From Flavilitoribacter nigricans DSM 23189 = NBRC 102662 (GTDB lineage Bacteria > Bacteroidota > Bacteroidia > Chitinophagales > Saprospiraceae): a stretch of DNA of 64,000 bases. The notes beneath the pieces are model-generated. The model did not search any database, was not told where the DNA came from, and saw only the letters and a list, made by a program, of their open reading frames with translations. The stretch spans positions 169,004-233,003 of the forward strand of contig NZ_PDUD01000026.1 of NCBI RefSeq assembly GCF_002646595.1, in the 5' to 3' direction. Shown one piece after another: positions 51,583-60,039 of this stretch (positions are counted from its first letter, which is position 1; each line of letters starts with the position of its first letter). The position numbers were made by a program, and so were the translations under genes.

Positions 51583-52158
51583 TTATTTTAGCTTAACATT
51601 TCTATAGCGGAGATAATTGTAAAGTGTGCTTCTCGCAATATTCAAATGCTTACAAATTTCAGTAACGCTTTTGTCTCCTTTCGTATAAAGCGTTTCGGCA
51701 ACCATAGCCTTATCCTGCGCTTCTTTGGACAGTCCTTTCGGCCGGCCACCTGCCCGGCCACGTGCTCTGGCCGCTTCCAATCCTGGTTTGGTTCGTTCTC
51801 TGATAATGTCTTTTTCAAACTCCGCCAGGGATGCAAACAAGTGAAAGATCAATTTCCCTTGCGGGGTCGTGGTATCTATGGCATCATTCAAAGACTTTAA
51901 TCCGGCTCCCTTTTTCTGGATCTCATTAACCAGGTTGATTAGATCCCGGAGGGATTTTCCCATTCGATCCAATTTCCAAATTATGATGATATCACCCACT
52001 CTAAGTTGCTCGATCATTCTTTGGAGTTCCGGTCGTGCAGCTTTTGCGCCGCTGATTTTTTCTTGGTAGATCTTCTCGCAACCTTCTTTTTTGAGAGCAT
52101 CCAGTTGCAAAGACAAATTTTGTTCTTTGGTGCTGGACCTGACGTATCCGATTTTCAT
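51583..52158 (-). CDS. Serine recombinase, Pin/resolvase type
   Basis: 191 aa, normal size. Catalytic Ser in MKIGYVRSSTKEQNLSLQ; the Arg-rich active site in IIIWKLDRMGKSLRDLINLV (GKS instead of the usual GRS); long E helix (LAEFEKDIIRERTKPGLEAA); C-terminal HTH (SVTEICKHLNIARSTLYNYL). It resolves or inverts DNA between short sites. In the R-M island it may maintain the element or rearrange it. A near-palindrome CGAAACTTTTGG-AAAAAGTTCCG at 52225-52248, 66 bases upstream of its start, may be part of its own site. Confidence 0.93.
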   Translation of the reverse strand: MKIGYVRSSTKEQNLSLQLDALKKEGCEKIYQEKISGAKAARPELQRMIEQLRVGDIIIIWKLDRMGKSLRDLINLVNEIQKKGAGLKSLNDAIDTTTPQGKLIFHLFASLAEFEKDIIRERTKPGLEAARARGRAGGRPKGLSKEAQDKAMVAETLYTKGDKSVTEICKHLNIARSTLYNYLRYRNVKLK

Positions 52159-52323
52159 GAGTGCTTGCTAAAAGGATTATGGCCGCGTAGCGCCATGCAT
52201 AGTTAAGAAAACTAGTTAAGTGTACGAAACTTTTGGAAAAAAGTTCCGTAAATTATTGAATAAGAATTTATTTGAAAGAACGTAGTTTGTTTTGGATTAG
52301 GTTGATCTAATTTGGTAAGTAAT

Positions 52324-53304
52324 ATGGCGAAAAGAAAACGGAGAGTTAAGTCTGTGAAGTCAGAACTTATTACTAAATCTAGGGAAGCTATGCTTTCTGC
52401 AGTACAAATTTTTAATAACCCTAATATCCTTTTTAAATCGGAGAGCTTTATAGTGCTTTCCAATATTGCGTGGATGTATTTACTTCATGCTTATTATCGC
52501 ACAAATGATATTGACTACCGATATTATAAACTTGTGAATACTCGAAAGCGATATGATAAGACCAAAAGAGGCGCATATAAGTATTGGGAATTAGAGCGAT
52601 GCATAAATGAGGACAAATGCCCGATTGATAAGGTTACTACTTCTAATCTGAGATTTTTAATAGGGCTTAGACATGAAATTGAACATCAGATGACCACTAG
52701 AATTGATGATTATTTGAGTGCTAGGTTTCAATCATGCTGTCTAAATTTTAACCACTATATCAAGAAGCTTTTCGGAGAAAAATATGCTATAGACAAGCAC
52801 CTTTCAATATCTCTTCAATTTTCAACCCTGAATGAAGAACAGACTGATCAACTTAAGGAGTTTACAGATCTACCAAAAAACATTGCAACTTATATAAATG
52901 ACTTCGATGAAGAATTAACCCATGAAATGTACAATGATATTCGATTTTCATACAGGGTTTTATATGTTCCCAAATCCGCTAACCGTAAAGGTCAAGCCGA
53001 TAAGGTTATCGAATTTATTCCTGCAAATTCCCCAGAGGCAAAAGGGTTAAATAAGGAATATGTTCTGATTAAAGAAAAGGAAAAGAAAAAGCATCTACCT
53101 TCGAAGATCGTCGAGAGAATGCGCGAAAAAGGTTTTACGGAATTCAAGATGCATCATCATACGGAACTTTGGAAAGAGAAGGATGCTAAAAACCCTGATA
53201 AGCACTTAGGGGTAACGGTCGAAGGTGCTTGGTACTGGTACGATAATTGGGTTGGAATAGTTGAAGAACATTGTAAAAAAAATGATGCTAAATATAAGGA
53301 ATAG
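52324..53304 (+). CDS. DUF3644 protein with HEPN-type RxxxxH motif
   Basis: About 326 aa from ATG 52324 (an ATG four codons earlier is possible). The DUF3644 pattern is clear: KSREAMLSAVQIFNNPNILF, KSESFIVLSNIAWMYLLHAY, CPIDKVTTSNLRFLIGLRHE. R116-H-E-I-E-H121 is an R-x4-H motif of HEPN ribonucleases. DUF3644 genes are often near R-M systems. A C-terminal part (KIVERMREKGFTEFKMHHHT) is of unknown role. The divergent recombinase begins 166 bases away. Confidence 0.85.
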   Translation: MAKRKRRVKSVKSELITKSREAMLSAVQIFNNPNILFKSESFIVLSNIAWMYLLHAYYRTNDIDYRYYKLVNTRKRYDKTKRGAYKYWELERCINEDKCPIDKVTTSNLRFLIGLRHEIEHQMTTRIDDYLSARFQSCCLNFNHYIKKLFGEKYAIDKHLSISLQFSTLNEEQTDQLKEFTDLPKNIATYINDFDEELTHEMYNDIRFSYRVLYVPKSANRKGQADKVIEFIPANSPEAKGLNKEYVLIKEKEKKKHLPSKIVERMREKGFTEFKMHHHTELWKEKDAKNPDKHLGVTVEGAWYWYDNWVGIVEEHCKKNDAKYKE

Positions 53305-53393
53305 CATCTTCATAAGTTGAAACTATAAGCTCTACTTGAATAAAATAGTCAGCCTTATCTTTCGCGGAATTCACTTCATCAAATCTACTGTTT

Positions 53394-54446
53394 ATGTTCT
53401 ATCAATATCCGGTATTAACCAAAACTCCCTATAGAGAAGCCTTCGTGTATAGAGATGTTTTCCAAATATTTCCTGATGAGGACTTCAATGAAGAAATAGA
53501 ACTTGGCGATTATCATCACATGAGTTTACTTGAAGTTGACTTGGGCAAATTTTATGAACTATTCCAAAGTTATTTGGATATAGGAGAGGTCCTCAAAAGA
53601 GCAGAAAACCTGCGTGACTCAGGTATTGAGACAATAAATTTAGAACAAGCTGCTCCCTTGATAATGGAAGACCATTTTGTTCTTTTGCCTAAATATTTGA
53701 TAACTAAGCTATTGACTGTTTTTACCAATTTCCACCATTTCGACTATTCAGGGGAAAATGAAGACGGATGGTTTAGAATCCTGCCCCCAAATGGGGAGAA
53801 AATTCAATGGGGAAAGAAATGGCTTCCCAGAAATAGAAAAGAAATAACAGCCTTTTCAGAAAGTCCAAGAAAGGGGATTGAAAAAGTTAGCTTTGATGAC
53901 TATTCGAAAAGGGTCAGCGATATTGGGGATAAAATAAACTACCCTCTGGATATAGAGAGAAGGTTTGATGCGTATTTTGAGTTAGACAAAGAATCCCAAG
54001 ACGTCTTTAACGATTCTGTGGTATTTTTCAACCAGGCCATTAATATACAGGATGACCTTAGTTCCCTGGCAATAGTGTCATTGGTTACATCTATAGAGGG
54101 TCTTGTTAATTTAAAATTTAAAGACTTTGCTGTGGAAACTTGTGATTGTTGTGGGCAGAATAGGTACAGGACTACTAGAAAGTTTAATGACTTTGTAAAA
54201 GAAAACTCCATCGGATTCTATTCAAAGAGTAAAATCCGAAAGATGATCGGCGATATTTACGCCAGAAGATCATCAATTGTGCATACAGGAAAACTATTTG
54301 CACATGAAAGGGGAAAACCTATTTGGGAGAAAGGTATTTTTCAAAATCGAATAGTTCTTATCGGAGCATTAGGTCTTGTTCGATATATTTTAAATTATTG
54401 GATTTTGAATAATCCAACGGATAAAACAACCAAAGCTCCGGAGTAG
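53394..54446 (+). CDS. Apea-like HEPN protein, 350 aa
   Basis: 350 aa. The C-terminal half has the Apea-like HEPN layout: AIVSLVTSIEGLVNLKFKDF, a Cys cluster C-D-C-C-G-Q-N-R, and the R-x4-H motif R292-S-S-I-V-H297 in YARRSSIVHTGKL. HEPN proteins with this motif are commonly RNases in defence and toxin-antitoxin systems. The N-terminal half (YREAFVYRDVFQIFPDEDFN ... LGDYHHMSLLEVDLG) is not recognised. It is 89 bases after the DUF3644 gene on the same strand; together they look like a two-gene RNase module. Confidence 0.75.
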   Translation: MFYQYPVLTKTPYREAFVYRDVFQIFPDEDFNEEIELGDYHHMSLLEVDLGKFYELFQSYLDIGEVLKRAENLRDSGIETINLEQAAPLIMEDHFVLLPKYLITKLLTVFTNFHHFDYSGENEDGWFRILPPNGEKIQWGKKWLPRNRKEITAFSESPRKGIEKVSFDDYSKRVSDIGDKINYPLDIERRFDAYFELDKESQDVFNDSVVFFNQAINIQDDLSSLAIVSLVTSIEGLVNLKFKDFAVETCDCCGQNRYRTTRKFNDFVKENSIGFYSKSKIRKMIGDIYARRSSIVHTGKLFAHERGKPIWEKGIFQNRIVLIGALGLVRYILNYWILNNPTDKTTKAPE

Positions 54447-54488
54447 TAAGCGCTTAAGTGCGGCTTGGTTCATCTTTTAGTCAGCGCC

Positions 54489-54929
54489 CTAGCTGCTTTT
54501 ATGGCCTACGATTTCGTGTATAGAAAAACCACTCTCCACTACGAAATCAAAAAATCCAATCTCCACCATCAACTGGAGGCGCTGGTCAGAAGAGTAGTTC
54601 TCTTGGATAAATGCATACGCCTTCCGGAACCAGGTCAAAGCCTCCTCCCGCATCGCTTTTTCCGCATAGATCATGCCGATCTCCATGAGCGTCACCGCGC
54701 AGGTATAAGGATCCCTTTCAGCTGGGAAATTTTCTACCAGGATGGATTTGTAGTAAAGCGCACCGTCCAGATCTTCCGAATAGCCTTCGTGGGCATAGAG
54801 GTATCGGGATAGTTCAAAGACAGCATTGATATCGCCGGTCTGGGCTTGTTGCCAGTAAGGGCGAAGTCTCGAATCGATGATGGTCGGTTGAGCACCCAGG
54901 GTTTGGGTATTTGCAAATTGGTATGTCAT
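54489..54929 (-). CDS. Helical repeat (Sel1/TPR-like) small protein
   Basis: 146 aa. It contains repeats of the Sel1/TPR kind (AVFELSRYLYAHEGYSEDLD then GALYYKSILVEN; YTCAVTLMEIGMIYAEKAMR then EEALTWFRKAYAFI). It would be a protein-binding scaffold in the cytosol. It is convergent with the HEPN gene (the stop is 43 bases from its end). Base composition is closer to the chromosome than that of the HEPN genes. Function unknown. Confidence 0.65.
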   Translation of the reverse strand: MTYQFANTQTLGAQPTIIDSRLRPYWQQAQTGDINAVFELSRYLYAHEGYSEDLDGALYYKSILVENFPAERDPYTCAVTLMEIGMIYAEKAMREEALTWFRKAYAFIQENYSSDQRLQLMVEIGFFDFVVESGFSIHEIVGHKSS

Positions 54930-55086
54930 ACTTTTTACTCCTTTTTTGGTTTTTTGCCCACCTCCGCTCTCTGGAAACCAAAAAAGAGGGAAAAGGCGGG
55001 AATTTGGAAAATCAGCCTACCGGCTGCTCTACCAGCATAGCATAGAATGATTAATTTTTGGTTAACATCAACCAAAAATTTCGATC

Positions 55087-55755
55087 ATGGCAAAAAAAGG
55101 TAATAGTTCATACTGGCGGAATCGGGTGCAACAGGCCCGATATAATCCGGAACGGTTTAGAGGTCAGGTAAAATCGAGAGGAGAAACTAAAGCTCCTGAA
55201 AAAACTAAAACGGAAGCGGGTAGCTGGAGTAAAAAGGTGAAAGCGCAGGGAATGACCAGGTCGCAAAGTTGGGCGGCAAAGGTGCAGCAAGGAAAGATTT
55301 CCGGCCGGCGTCCGTCATTGTCCACTATGAAAAACAGGATTCAGCGATCGAAAAAGAAAGCTGAAAGGCAAGGCCGGGCGATTTTTTCTCGGTCCGTTCC
55401 TGTCGGCCTAAAGGACAAGACCAGGGCAATGGCTACTTGGAAGAAGAAAAGATCTGGTCTTACCCAGCCGGGAAAGCGGCCGCTTACAAAGGATACCCAG
55501 AAAAGTGTCCAGGCTCGTGGGCAAAACTTCACTAAACGGCCACAACCCAAACTCCAAAAGAAAGCCGCTCCGTCGATAGGAGCATCCAAGTTGAAAGCGA
55601 TGGTGAGTAAGTCCCAAACACCAAAAGCGCCGCAAAAGTCAGTATCTCCACCTTCCAAGGGGGCAGCTATGCTGAAGCAGACGGCTACTAAAATTGTACG
55701 GCAGTCGAAGTCGGTGAAAAAGGTGAAAGCACCGGTGATCCGGAGGGGCCGGTAA
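55087..55755 (+). CDS. Highly basic Lys/Arg/Ser/Gln-rich protein, 222 aa
   Basis: 222 aa with an extreme excess of Lys and Arg and very few acidic residues (NPERFRGQVKSRGETKAPEK; GLTQPGKRPLTKDTQKSVQA). Repeated motifs such as WSKKVKAQG...SWAAKVQQGK suggest two or three degenerate repeats near the N-terminus. Such basic, low-complexity proteins bind nucleic acid and occur near conjugation genes. I see no structured domain. The start is after AACATCAACCAAAAATTTCGATC, no strong ribosome-binding site. Confidence 0.6.
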   Translation: MAKKGNSSYWRNRVQQARYNPERFRGQVKSRGETKAPEKTKTEAGSWSKKVKAQGMTRSQSWAAKVQQGKISGRRPSLSTMKNRIQRSKKKAERQGRAIFSRSVPVGLKDKTRAMATWKKKRSGLTQPGKRPLTKDTQKSVQARGQNFTKRPQPKLQKKAAPSIGASKLKAMVSKSQTPKAPQKSVSPPSKGAAMLKQTATKIVRQSKSVKKVKAPVIRRGR

Positions 55756-55831
55756 AAATGAATTTTTGTTTACCTTTTTTTAATCTTTTTGTGGTATCCT
55801 ATGATTGTCAATCAACTTAAAGGAGACGACA

Positions 55832-56245
55832 ATGTTTTCACAAACCAAATTACAACGGCAGCATCAATCCTACAATTCCACCCAAGATGAAAAGGTATTA
55901 GATAGCAATGAAATAAGTACTTTTGATAAAGCTTATGTTTTAGGCTTGATGGATAAATCTACAAGACAAAAACTGTTTCAGGAGTCACTAGATGGCGCAC
56001 TCACTCCTTTTCAACTAGAGCAGATAAAAGATGTTCAACGAGGGCTTAAGAAGGACGGGAAATACGAAGGCATAATTGATGGGAAATTTGGCCCCGAATC
56101 TACCCATGCATTAAAAGAAATGATCTTTGAAAATGAAGGCTTTCGAGAAGCTCGAGAGCTGATAGAAAATCTTGATCTTCAAGAAAATGATTTAGAAAAT
56201 AGCCTTCCTCGTGGGGGTGGAAAACCTTTTTCACGAGGGTTTTAA
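55832..56245 (+). CDS. Peptidoglycan-binding-like small protein
   Basis: 137 aa. I choose ATG 55832 because AAAGGAG lies 7-13 bases upstream; a TTG at 55805 is open in frame. Residues near 70-105 (QIKDVQRGLKKDGKYEGIID then GKFGPESTHALKEM) match the repeat of PG_binding_1 domains. There is no signal peptide, which is odd for a cell-wall binder. It may be a structural or regulatory protein of the mobile element. Its stop is 12 bases from a convergent gene. Confidence 0.6.
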   Translation: MFSQTKLQRQHQSYNSTQDEKVLDSNEISTFDKAYVLGLMDKSTRQKLFQESLDGALTPFQLEQIKDVQRGLKKDGKYEGIIDGKFGPESTHALKEMIFENEGFREARELIENLDLQENDLENSLPRGGGKPFSRGF

Positions 56246-56256
56246 GGTTCATTGAT

Positions 56257-57405
56257 CTATTGCCCTATGTTAATATTTTTAATGGTTTCCGGGGCAATAG
56301 ATCCAACTACAGTCCCATCATTATAAGTAACCTGTCGTAAATTGATGGTTTTTGCTCTGGAATTTTCGAAGTAGATACAGACGATCCAATTGTCATTCTT
56401 GTCTTCTGCATTAAATCGTAATTGTCGTTTTTGAATTATAGAACCTTCACCAAGCTTCCAATTCGGTTCATAAAGCAAAGTCTGATATCCTTTTCCTTCA
56501 ACTTGAGTTGCTTCTTGTCCCCGAACTAAGAATCTCGTGATTCGTTTCCTTTCCGGCCCCTGGTATTCAAAACTTATCTTTTCAGTTTCTTCGAATACCG
56601 ATTTATACTCTACTTGAGATCCGATTAGTTCCTTATGCTCTCTTTGAAATAATTGCAGAATGGTAGCAGACGATGGGAAACCAAATATGTCATGTTCACG
56701 GATCTCTTCGCTTATCAAAGTACCATTTTTATCATAAATTGATACTTTGTAATTTTTCCCACCCAGCGATGTAATAGTATGCCGTACTTCCAAGCCATCT
56801 TTTTTGAACATAGAATACTCCTTAATCTCATTTCCATTCTCGTAGCTATATAAGTGAGCTTCCGAATTTGGACCTTCAATTTTGTTAAGTCTTTGCTGAT
56901 CGTCAAAATAGTATCTGTACTCCTGAGTCTTATTTGACTGTCTAATTTTCACTGTTAAAATGGAGTCATTGGAGAATTCGCTTATTAAATATTTATTGAT
57001 AACTTCATACCCTTCCGCTACTTCCCTTACATTGTATCCGACCTCCTCAACTTTTTTCCACTTCCCATAAATAGCTACTCTCCAATAGTACGGATTGTAT
57101 ATTTTGGTAAATTGATCATTTCGATAATGTATATAGTCATGCCAATAGTCTGGATTATTGTAATAAGCTTGTGAAGCCTGCGAATTGATAGATGGAATGG
57201 AAAAAGAATGGCTGGAAAAGAAAGTAAAATATCCGATAACGACAAGTGCAGCTATAGCTGCAATAATCAAAACCGTCCTAATTATTTTAGTACTCCTAGA
57301 TCCATTCCTTACTGTCAGCAAATTCTTAAAAAGTTCCCAAAAATTTGCAATGAAAATAGACAGAATCAAAAAAGCAGCAATTCCAATGATCAGGGTATTT
57401 GACAT
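56257..57405 (-). CDS. Membrane-anchored hypothetical protein, 382 aa
   Basis: 382 aa. Two helices near the N-terminus (SNTLIIGIAAFLILSIFIAN; VLIIAAIAALVVIGYFTFFS), then a large periplasmic or extracytoplasmic domain of about 290 residues with repeated beta-strand character (EYRYYFDDQQRLNKIEGPNS; SLGGKNYKVSIYDKNGTLIS). The repeats recall Rhs/YD-type or TANFOR-like ... x-Y-x-Y-D/G patterns but not convincingly. It is last in a run with the membrane protein and the coupling-type ATPase. Confidence 0.6.
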   Translation of the reverse strand: MSNTLIIGIAAFLILSIFIANFWELFKNLLTVRNGSRSTKIIRTVLIIAAIAALVVIGYFTFFSSHSFSIPSINSQASQAYYNNPDYWHDYIHYRNDQFTKIYNPYYWRVAIYGKWKKVEEVGYNVREVAEGYEVINKYLISEFSNDSILTVKIRQSNKTQEYRYYFDDQQRLNKIEGPNSEAHLYSYENGNEIKEYSMFKKDGLEVRHTITSLGGKNYKVSIYDKNGTLISEEIREHDIFGFPSSATILQLFQREHKELIGSQVEYKSVFEETEKISFEYQGPERKRITRFLVRGQEATQVEGKGYQTLLYEPNWKLGEGSIIQKRQLRFNAEDKNDNWIVCIYFENSRAKTINLRQVTYNDGTVVGSIAPETIKNINIGQ

Positions 57406-57422
57406 TATTCTAGGTTTTAACT

Positions 57423-58355
57423 TTAATCAATTGAGGCAACATTTGGGAAATCCACTTTCCGATTTTCAGGATGATCAACCTCACCTAGTCTTTCCATGTA
57501 TTCCGCCTGTACCTGAGCAAGTTTCATTCCGTCCATTTGGCTGTCGATCACATCCAGTAACATTGACCTATTTTCGATAAACACTCTATATTCTTCTAAA
57601 AATAAACAAGCTGCTGAAATCTTAAGAACCAGAGGCAATGTATTAATGCCAGGTAATAGTGTTGATCCAATGGCGAGAACATAGATAAAGCCTGGTTCCA
57701 GGATCATCCAGAGGTACCTTTCTTTGATTTCAACGCCAAAAATTCTTTTTTCTGCAAGCCAGTTAAAAAGAGATTTTCCTCGATGGTAAGAGTGAATTAT
57801 TTCATCTCTATTTTTTCTAAGTCTCACTTCTATGAAATGGAAGAAAGAAAACAACAGAACGATCCAATACAGATATTTTAGATCAGGTAGGAGGCCATGA
57901 AATTTCAGGATTGGATTTTTCAGGATCGAGGTTAGTAAATAGGTCTTTAGCATACCCACCGTTTCCTCTCCCTGGTTAGTTGAGGTTAGTATAAGATATA
58001 TTTCACCGATGCTATATCCACTTTCCCAGTTGAGCCTATCAATATTTAAGGCCTGTAAACTTTGATTAAAGACTTTCTTGCCTTCCGGAATTGCGTCTAC
58101 AGAAATTTGAACAAAGGCGAAAAACAGGTAAACGGATAGTACTGTAATAACGCCAAAAGTTCTTTCTCCAAGCTTTTTTCTAAAAATAGCTCTGGGAACA
58201 TAAGCTCCAACTGAAAGCAAGAACTTAAATATATAATAGAAGAATGCGATAATGATAGGCTGTTTTCTTCGGGAAGCAGAGAAAACTCTTCCGGCCAGAT
58301 CATTCACTATTGATTTGTCGCTGATCCGGGCGACTTTAGACGAGGTTGTTTTCAT
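57423..58355 (-). CDS. Polytopic membrane protein linked to the coupling ATPase, 310 aa
   Basis: 310 aa. Basic N-terminus then membrane helices near 34-53 (PIIIAFFYYIFKFLLSVGAY), 65-85 (TFGVITVLSVYLFFAFVQIS), 160-176 (YLYWIVLLFSFFHFIEV) and 215-255, ending in a soluble helical tail of about 45 residues (DSQMDGMKLAQVQAEYMERL). It ends two bases before the ATPase in the transcription order, so they are co-translated. It may supply the membrane part that the neighbouring ATPase lacks. Confidence 0.65.
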   Translation of the reverse strand: MKTTSSKVARISDKSIVNDLAGRVFSASRRKQPIIIAFFYYIFKFLLSVGAYVPRAIFRKKLGERTFGVITVLSVYLFFAFVQISVDAIPEGKKVFNQSLQALNIDRLNWESGYSIGEIYLILTSTNQGEETVGMLKTYLLTSILKNPILKFHGLLPDLKYLYWIVLLFSFFHFIEVRLRKNRDEIIHSYHRGKSLFNWLAEKRIFGVEIKERYLWMILEPGFIYVLAIGSTLLPGINTLPLVLKISAACLFLEEYRVFIENRSMLLDVIDSQMDGMKLAQVQAEYMERLGEVDHPENRKVDFPNVASID

Positions 58356-58357
58356 GA

Positions 58358-59812
58358 TTAAACACTTTGGTCAAAAAAGGTTCTGTAAAAATTTAGATTA
58401 TTGCTCCAGGTCTTTCCCGCTACAGTGATGACCCCCTCAACTTTTAGATCATTTTCAAATCCACCGCTTTTAAGCATAGTGAATTCCCTTGGTTCAACCA
58501 GATGAAGCAACTGCTGTGAAATACCTGCAGATGTGTTCTCATTTTTACCAACATTGATCGAACGGACATTTTTAAAGGCATTTCCAATTGTCCTTGCCGC
58601 CCATTCATTTGTAACGGCATCATTATTAGCATGAAAGATTTTAGTGCCTAAATTCCCAAGCAATGAATCTATTTTGGGACGAGGATCTTTTCCCCCTATT
58701 GCGCTGTAATAATTTGAAATGTTCTGGCTTAAGAAGACCGTACAAGCCCTGGAACTTCGGGCAGTGGTCTGAAAGATCTGATCATAATCGGAAAGAAAGA
58801 GTTGGCTTTCATCTACCCACAAAAACACAGGTAGGAGATCTTCATTAGGATTTCTTCTTTCGGCTGCCTGTTGCCACAGAAGCTTATAAATGCCCTGAGC
58901 ATATATTCCTGATGCCAGGTATTCTTTGACTGGAAAATCAAGCACTATGATTTTTCCTTCGAAGGTAGCTTCGGGATACAAGTTAGTAGATTTGGAAAAG
59001 TGTTTTTTTAATATGCCAGAGGTAAATGGTTCTGCTAGCCCTAGGAATGATTCAACAACGATAGCTCTTGTTTTTTCAGGAACTCTTGAAAATTCGTTAG
59101 TAAAGTAATTCGTGACGAATTCGCATTCTTTTTCTAAAGGCGTATTATCACATCTTGCGCTAGCTTTAATGATACATCCAATGCAAAAGTTTTTCTCTCC
59201 TACTCCCTCTATTTCCTCATTGCTCAATTCAGATAAATCTTTCATGTCTTCCTCATAAGGAGCTTGGGACAGTAGATTGATCATATTCTCAATACTGACC
59301 TTCTCTCCTGAAAATTTGAGCAATTGGATCATTCGGTTGATACAGCGTTTTAGTGCATTGTCCCAATAACGCTCTCCATCACCTCCATCACCGCCTCCTC
59401 CCGAAAATCGGTTACCCATTTTGTAGATCTCCATAAAAAGATAGCTGAGATTGAAGATTTCACCGGCACCTTTGCCTGTTCGGTTTAACTCATAATCGAG
59501 CGGATTGAATTGATACTGGCTGTCTTCCCGGAAAATAATCAGATCGTCTTCCCGTCCAGCTTCTTTAGCCAGCTTTTCCCAGTTTTCTCTTTCGTCTGGT
59601 TTACCGCAGAGGACTAGGCCACCAAAACCGTTTTTCAAAAATGCTTTGGCTAAAGTTTTTCCAGAGCCAGAGCTCTTTCCTGAACCGATCCCTCCGAAAA
59701 TTTGAACCCCTCGAACTGCATCGCGTATCGTCCACCAATCCTCTTTGCTTTGAGAAAACTTGACAAGTGGGTAGTCTAGATCGGTTACAATAGATTTGTT
59801 GTTTGAAGACAT
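58358..59812 (-). CDS. VirD4/TraG-like coupling ATPase without membrane helices
   Basis: 484 aa. FGGIGSGKSSGSGKT contains two overlapping P-loops (G43-x-G-K-S47 and G49-S-G-K-T53). Walker B is FLWVDESQLFLSDYDQIFQT, followed by RSSRACTVFLSQNISNYYSA, as in TraG/VirD4 (FtsK-like) coupling proteins. A Cys cluster CIGCIIKASARCDNTPLEKE then C (about 210-232) may bind zinc. No transmembrane segment is seen at the N-terminus, unlike most VirD4 proteins. It starts 227 bases from the divergent relaxase, with a candidate oriT between. Confidence 0.87.
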   Translation of the reverse strand: MSSNNKSIVTDLDYPLVKFSQSKEDWWTIRDAVRGVQIFGGIGSGKSSGSGKTLAKAFLKNGFGGLVLCGKPDERENWEKLAKEAGREDDLIIFREDSQYQFNPLDYELNRTGKGAGEIFNLSYLFMEIYKMGNRFSGGGGDGGDGERYWDNALKRCINRMIQLLKFSGEKVSIENMINLLSQAPYEEDMKDLSELSNEEIEGVGEKNFCIGCIIKASARCDNTPLEKECEFVTNYFTNEFSRVPEKTRAIVVESFLGLAEPFTSGILKKHFSKSTNLYPEATFEGKIIVLDFPVKEYLASGIYAQGIYKLLWQQAAERRNPNEDLLPVFLWVDESQLFLSDYDQIFQTTARSSRACTVFLSQNISNYYSAIGGKDPRPKIDSLLGNLGTKIFHANNDAVTNEWAARTIGNAFKNVRSINVGKNENTSAGISQQLLHLVEPREFTMLKSGGFENDLKVEGVITVAGKTWSNNLNFYRTFFDQSV

Positions 59813-59925
59813 TTGAATGATGGTTGTTTTAGAAATTAAAAGTATCTATCGCTATAAACCTACCACGATTTCATGTGACAATTTGTATCACCTTGTCCTC
59901 CATTTTCAGTATTCCCGCATTTTCC

Positions 59926-60022
59926 AATTCATTGATCTTGTATCAGTTAAGCAACGGTTTTAAATTGCTTTCAGATCCTAAGGCAGTGCTTAGGGGAGAC
60001 GCCTGTACCAAATCAATGAATT
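59926..60022. other. Candidate oriT, nested inverted repeats
   Basis: Outer arms AATTCATTGAT (59926-59936) and ATCAATGAATT (60012-60022) are perfect reverse complements. Between them are AAGCAA/TTGCTT (59949-59954, 59965-59970) and CCTAAG/CTTAGG (59977-59982, 59989-59994). The stretch lies between the divergent coupling ATPase and the MobF relaxase, the usual place for a MobF oriT. Confidence 0.6.
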
Positions 60023-60039
60023 AATCTATACTCTGCTCT

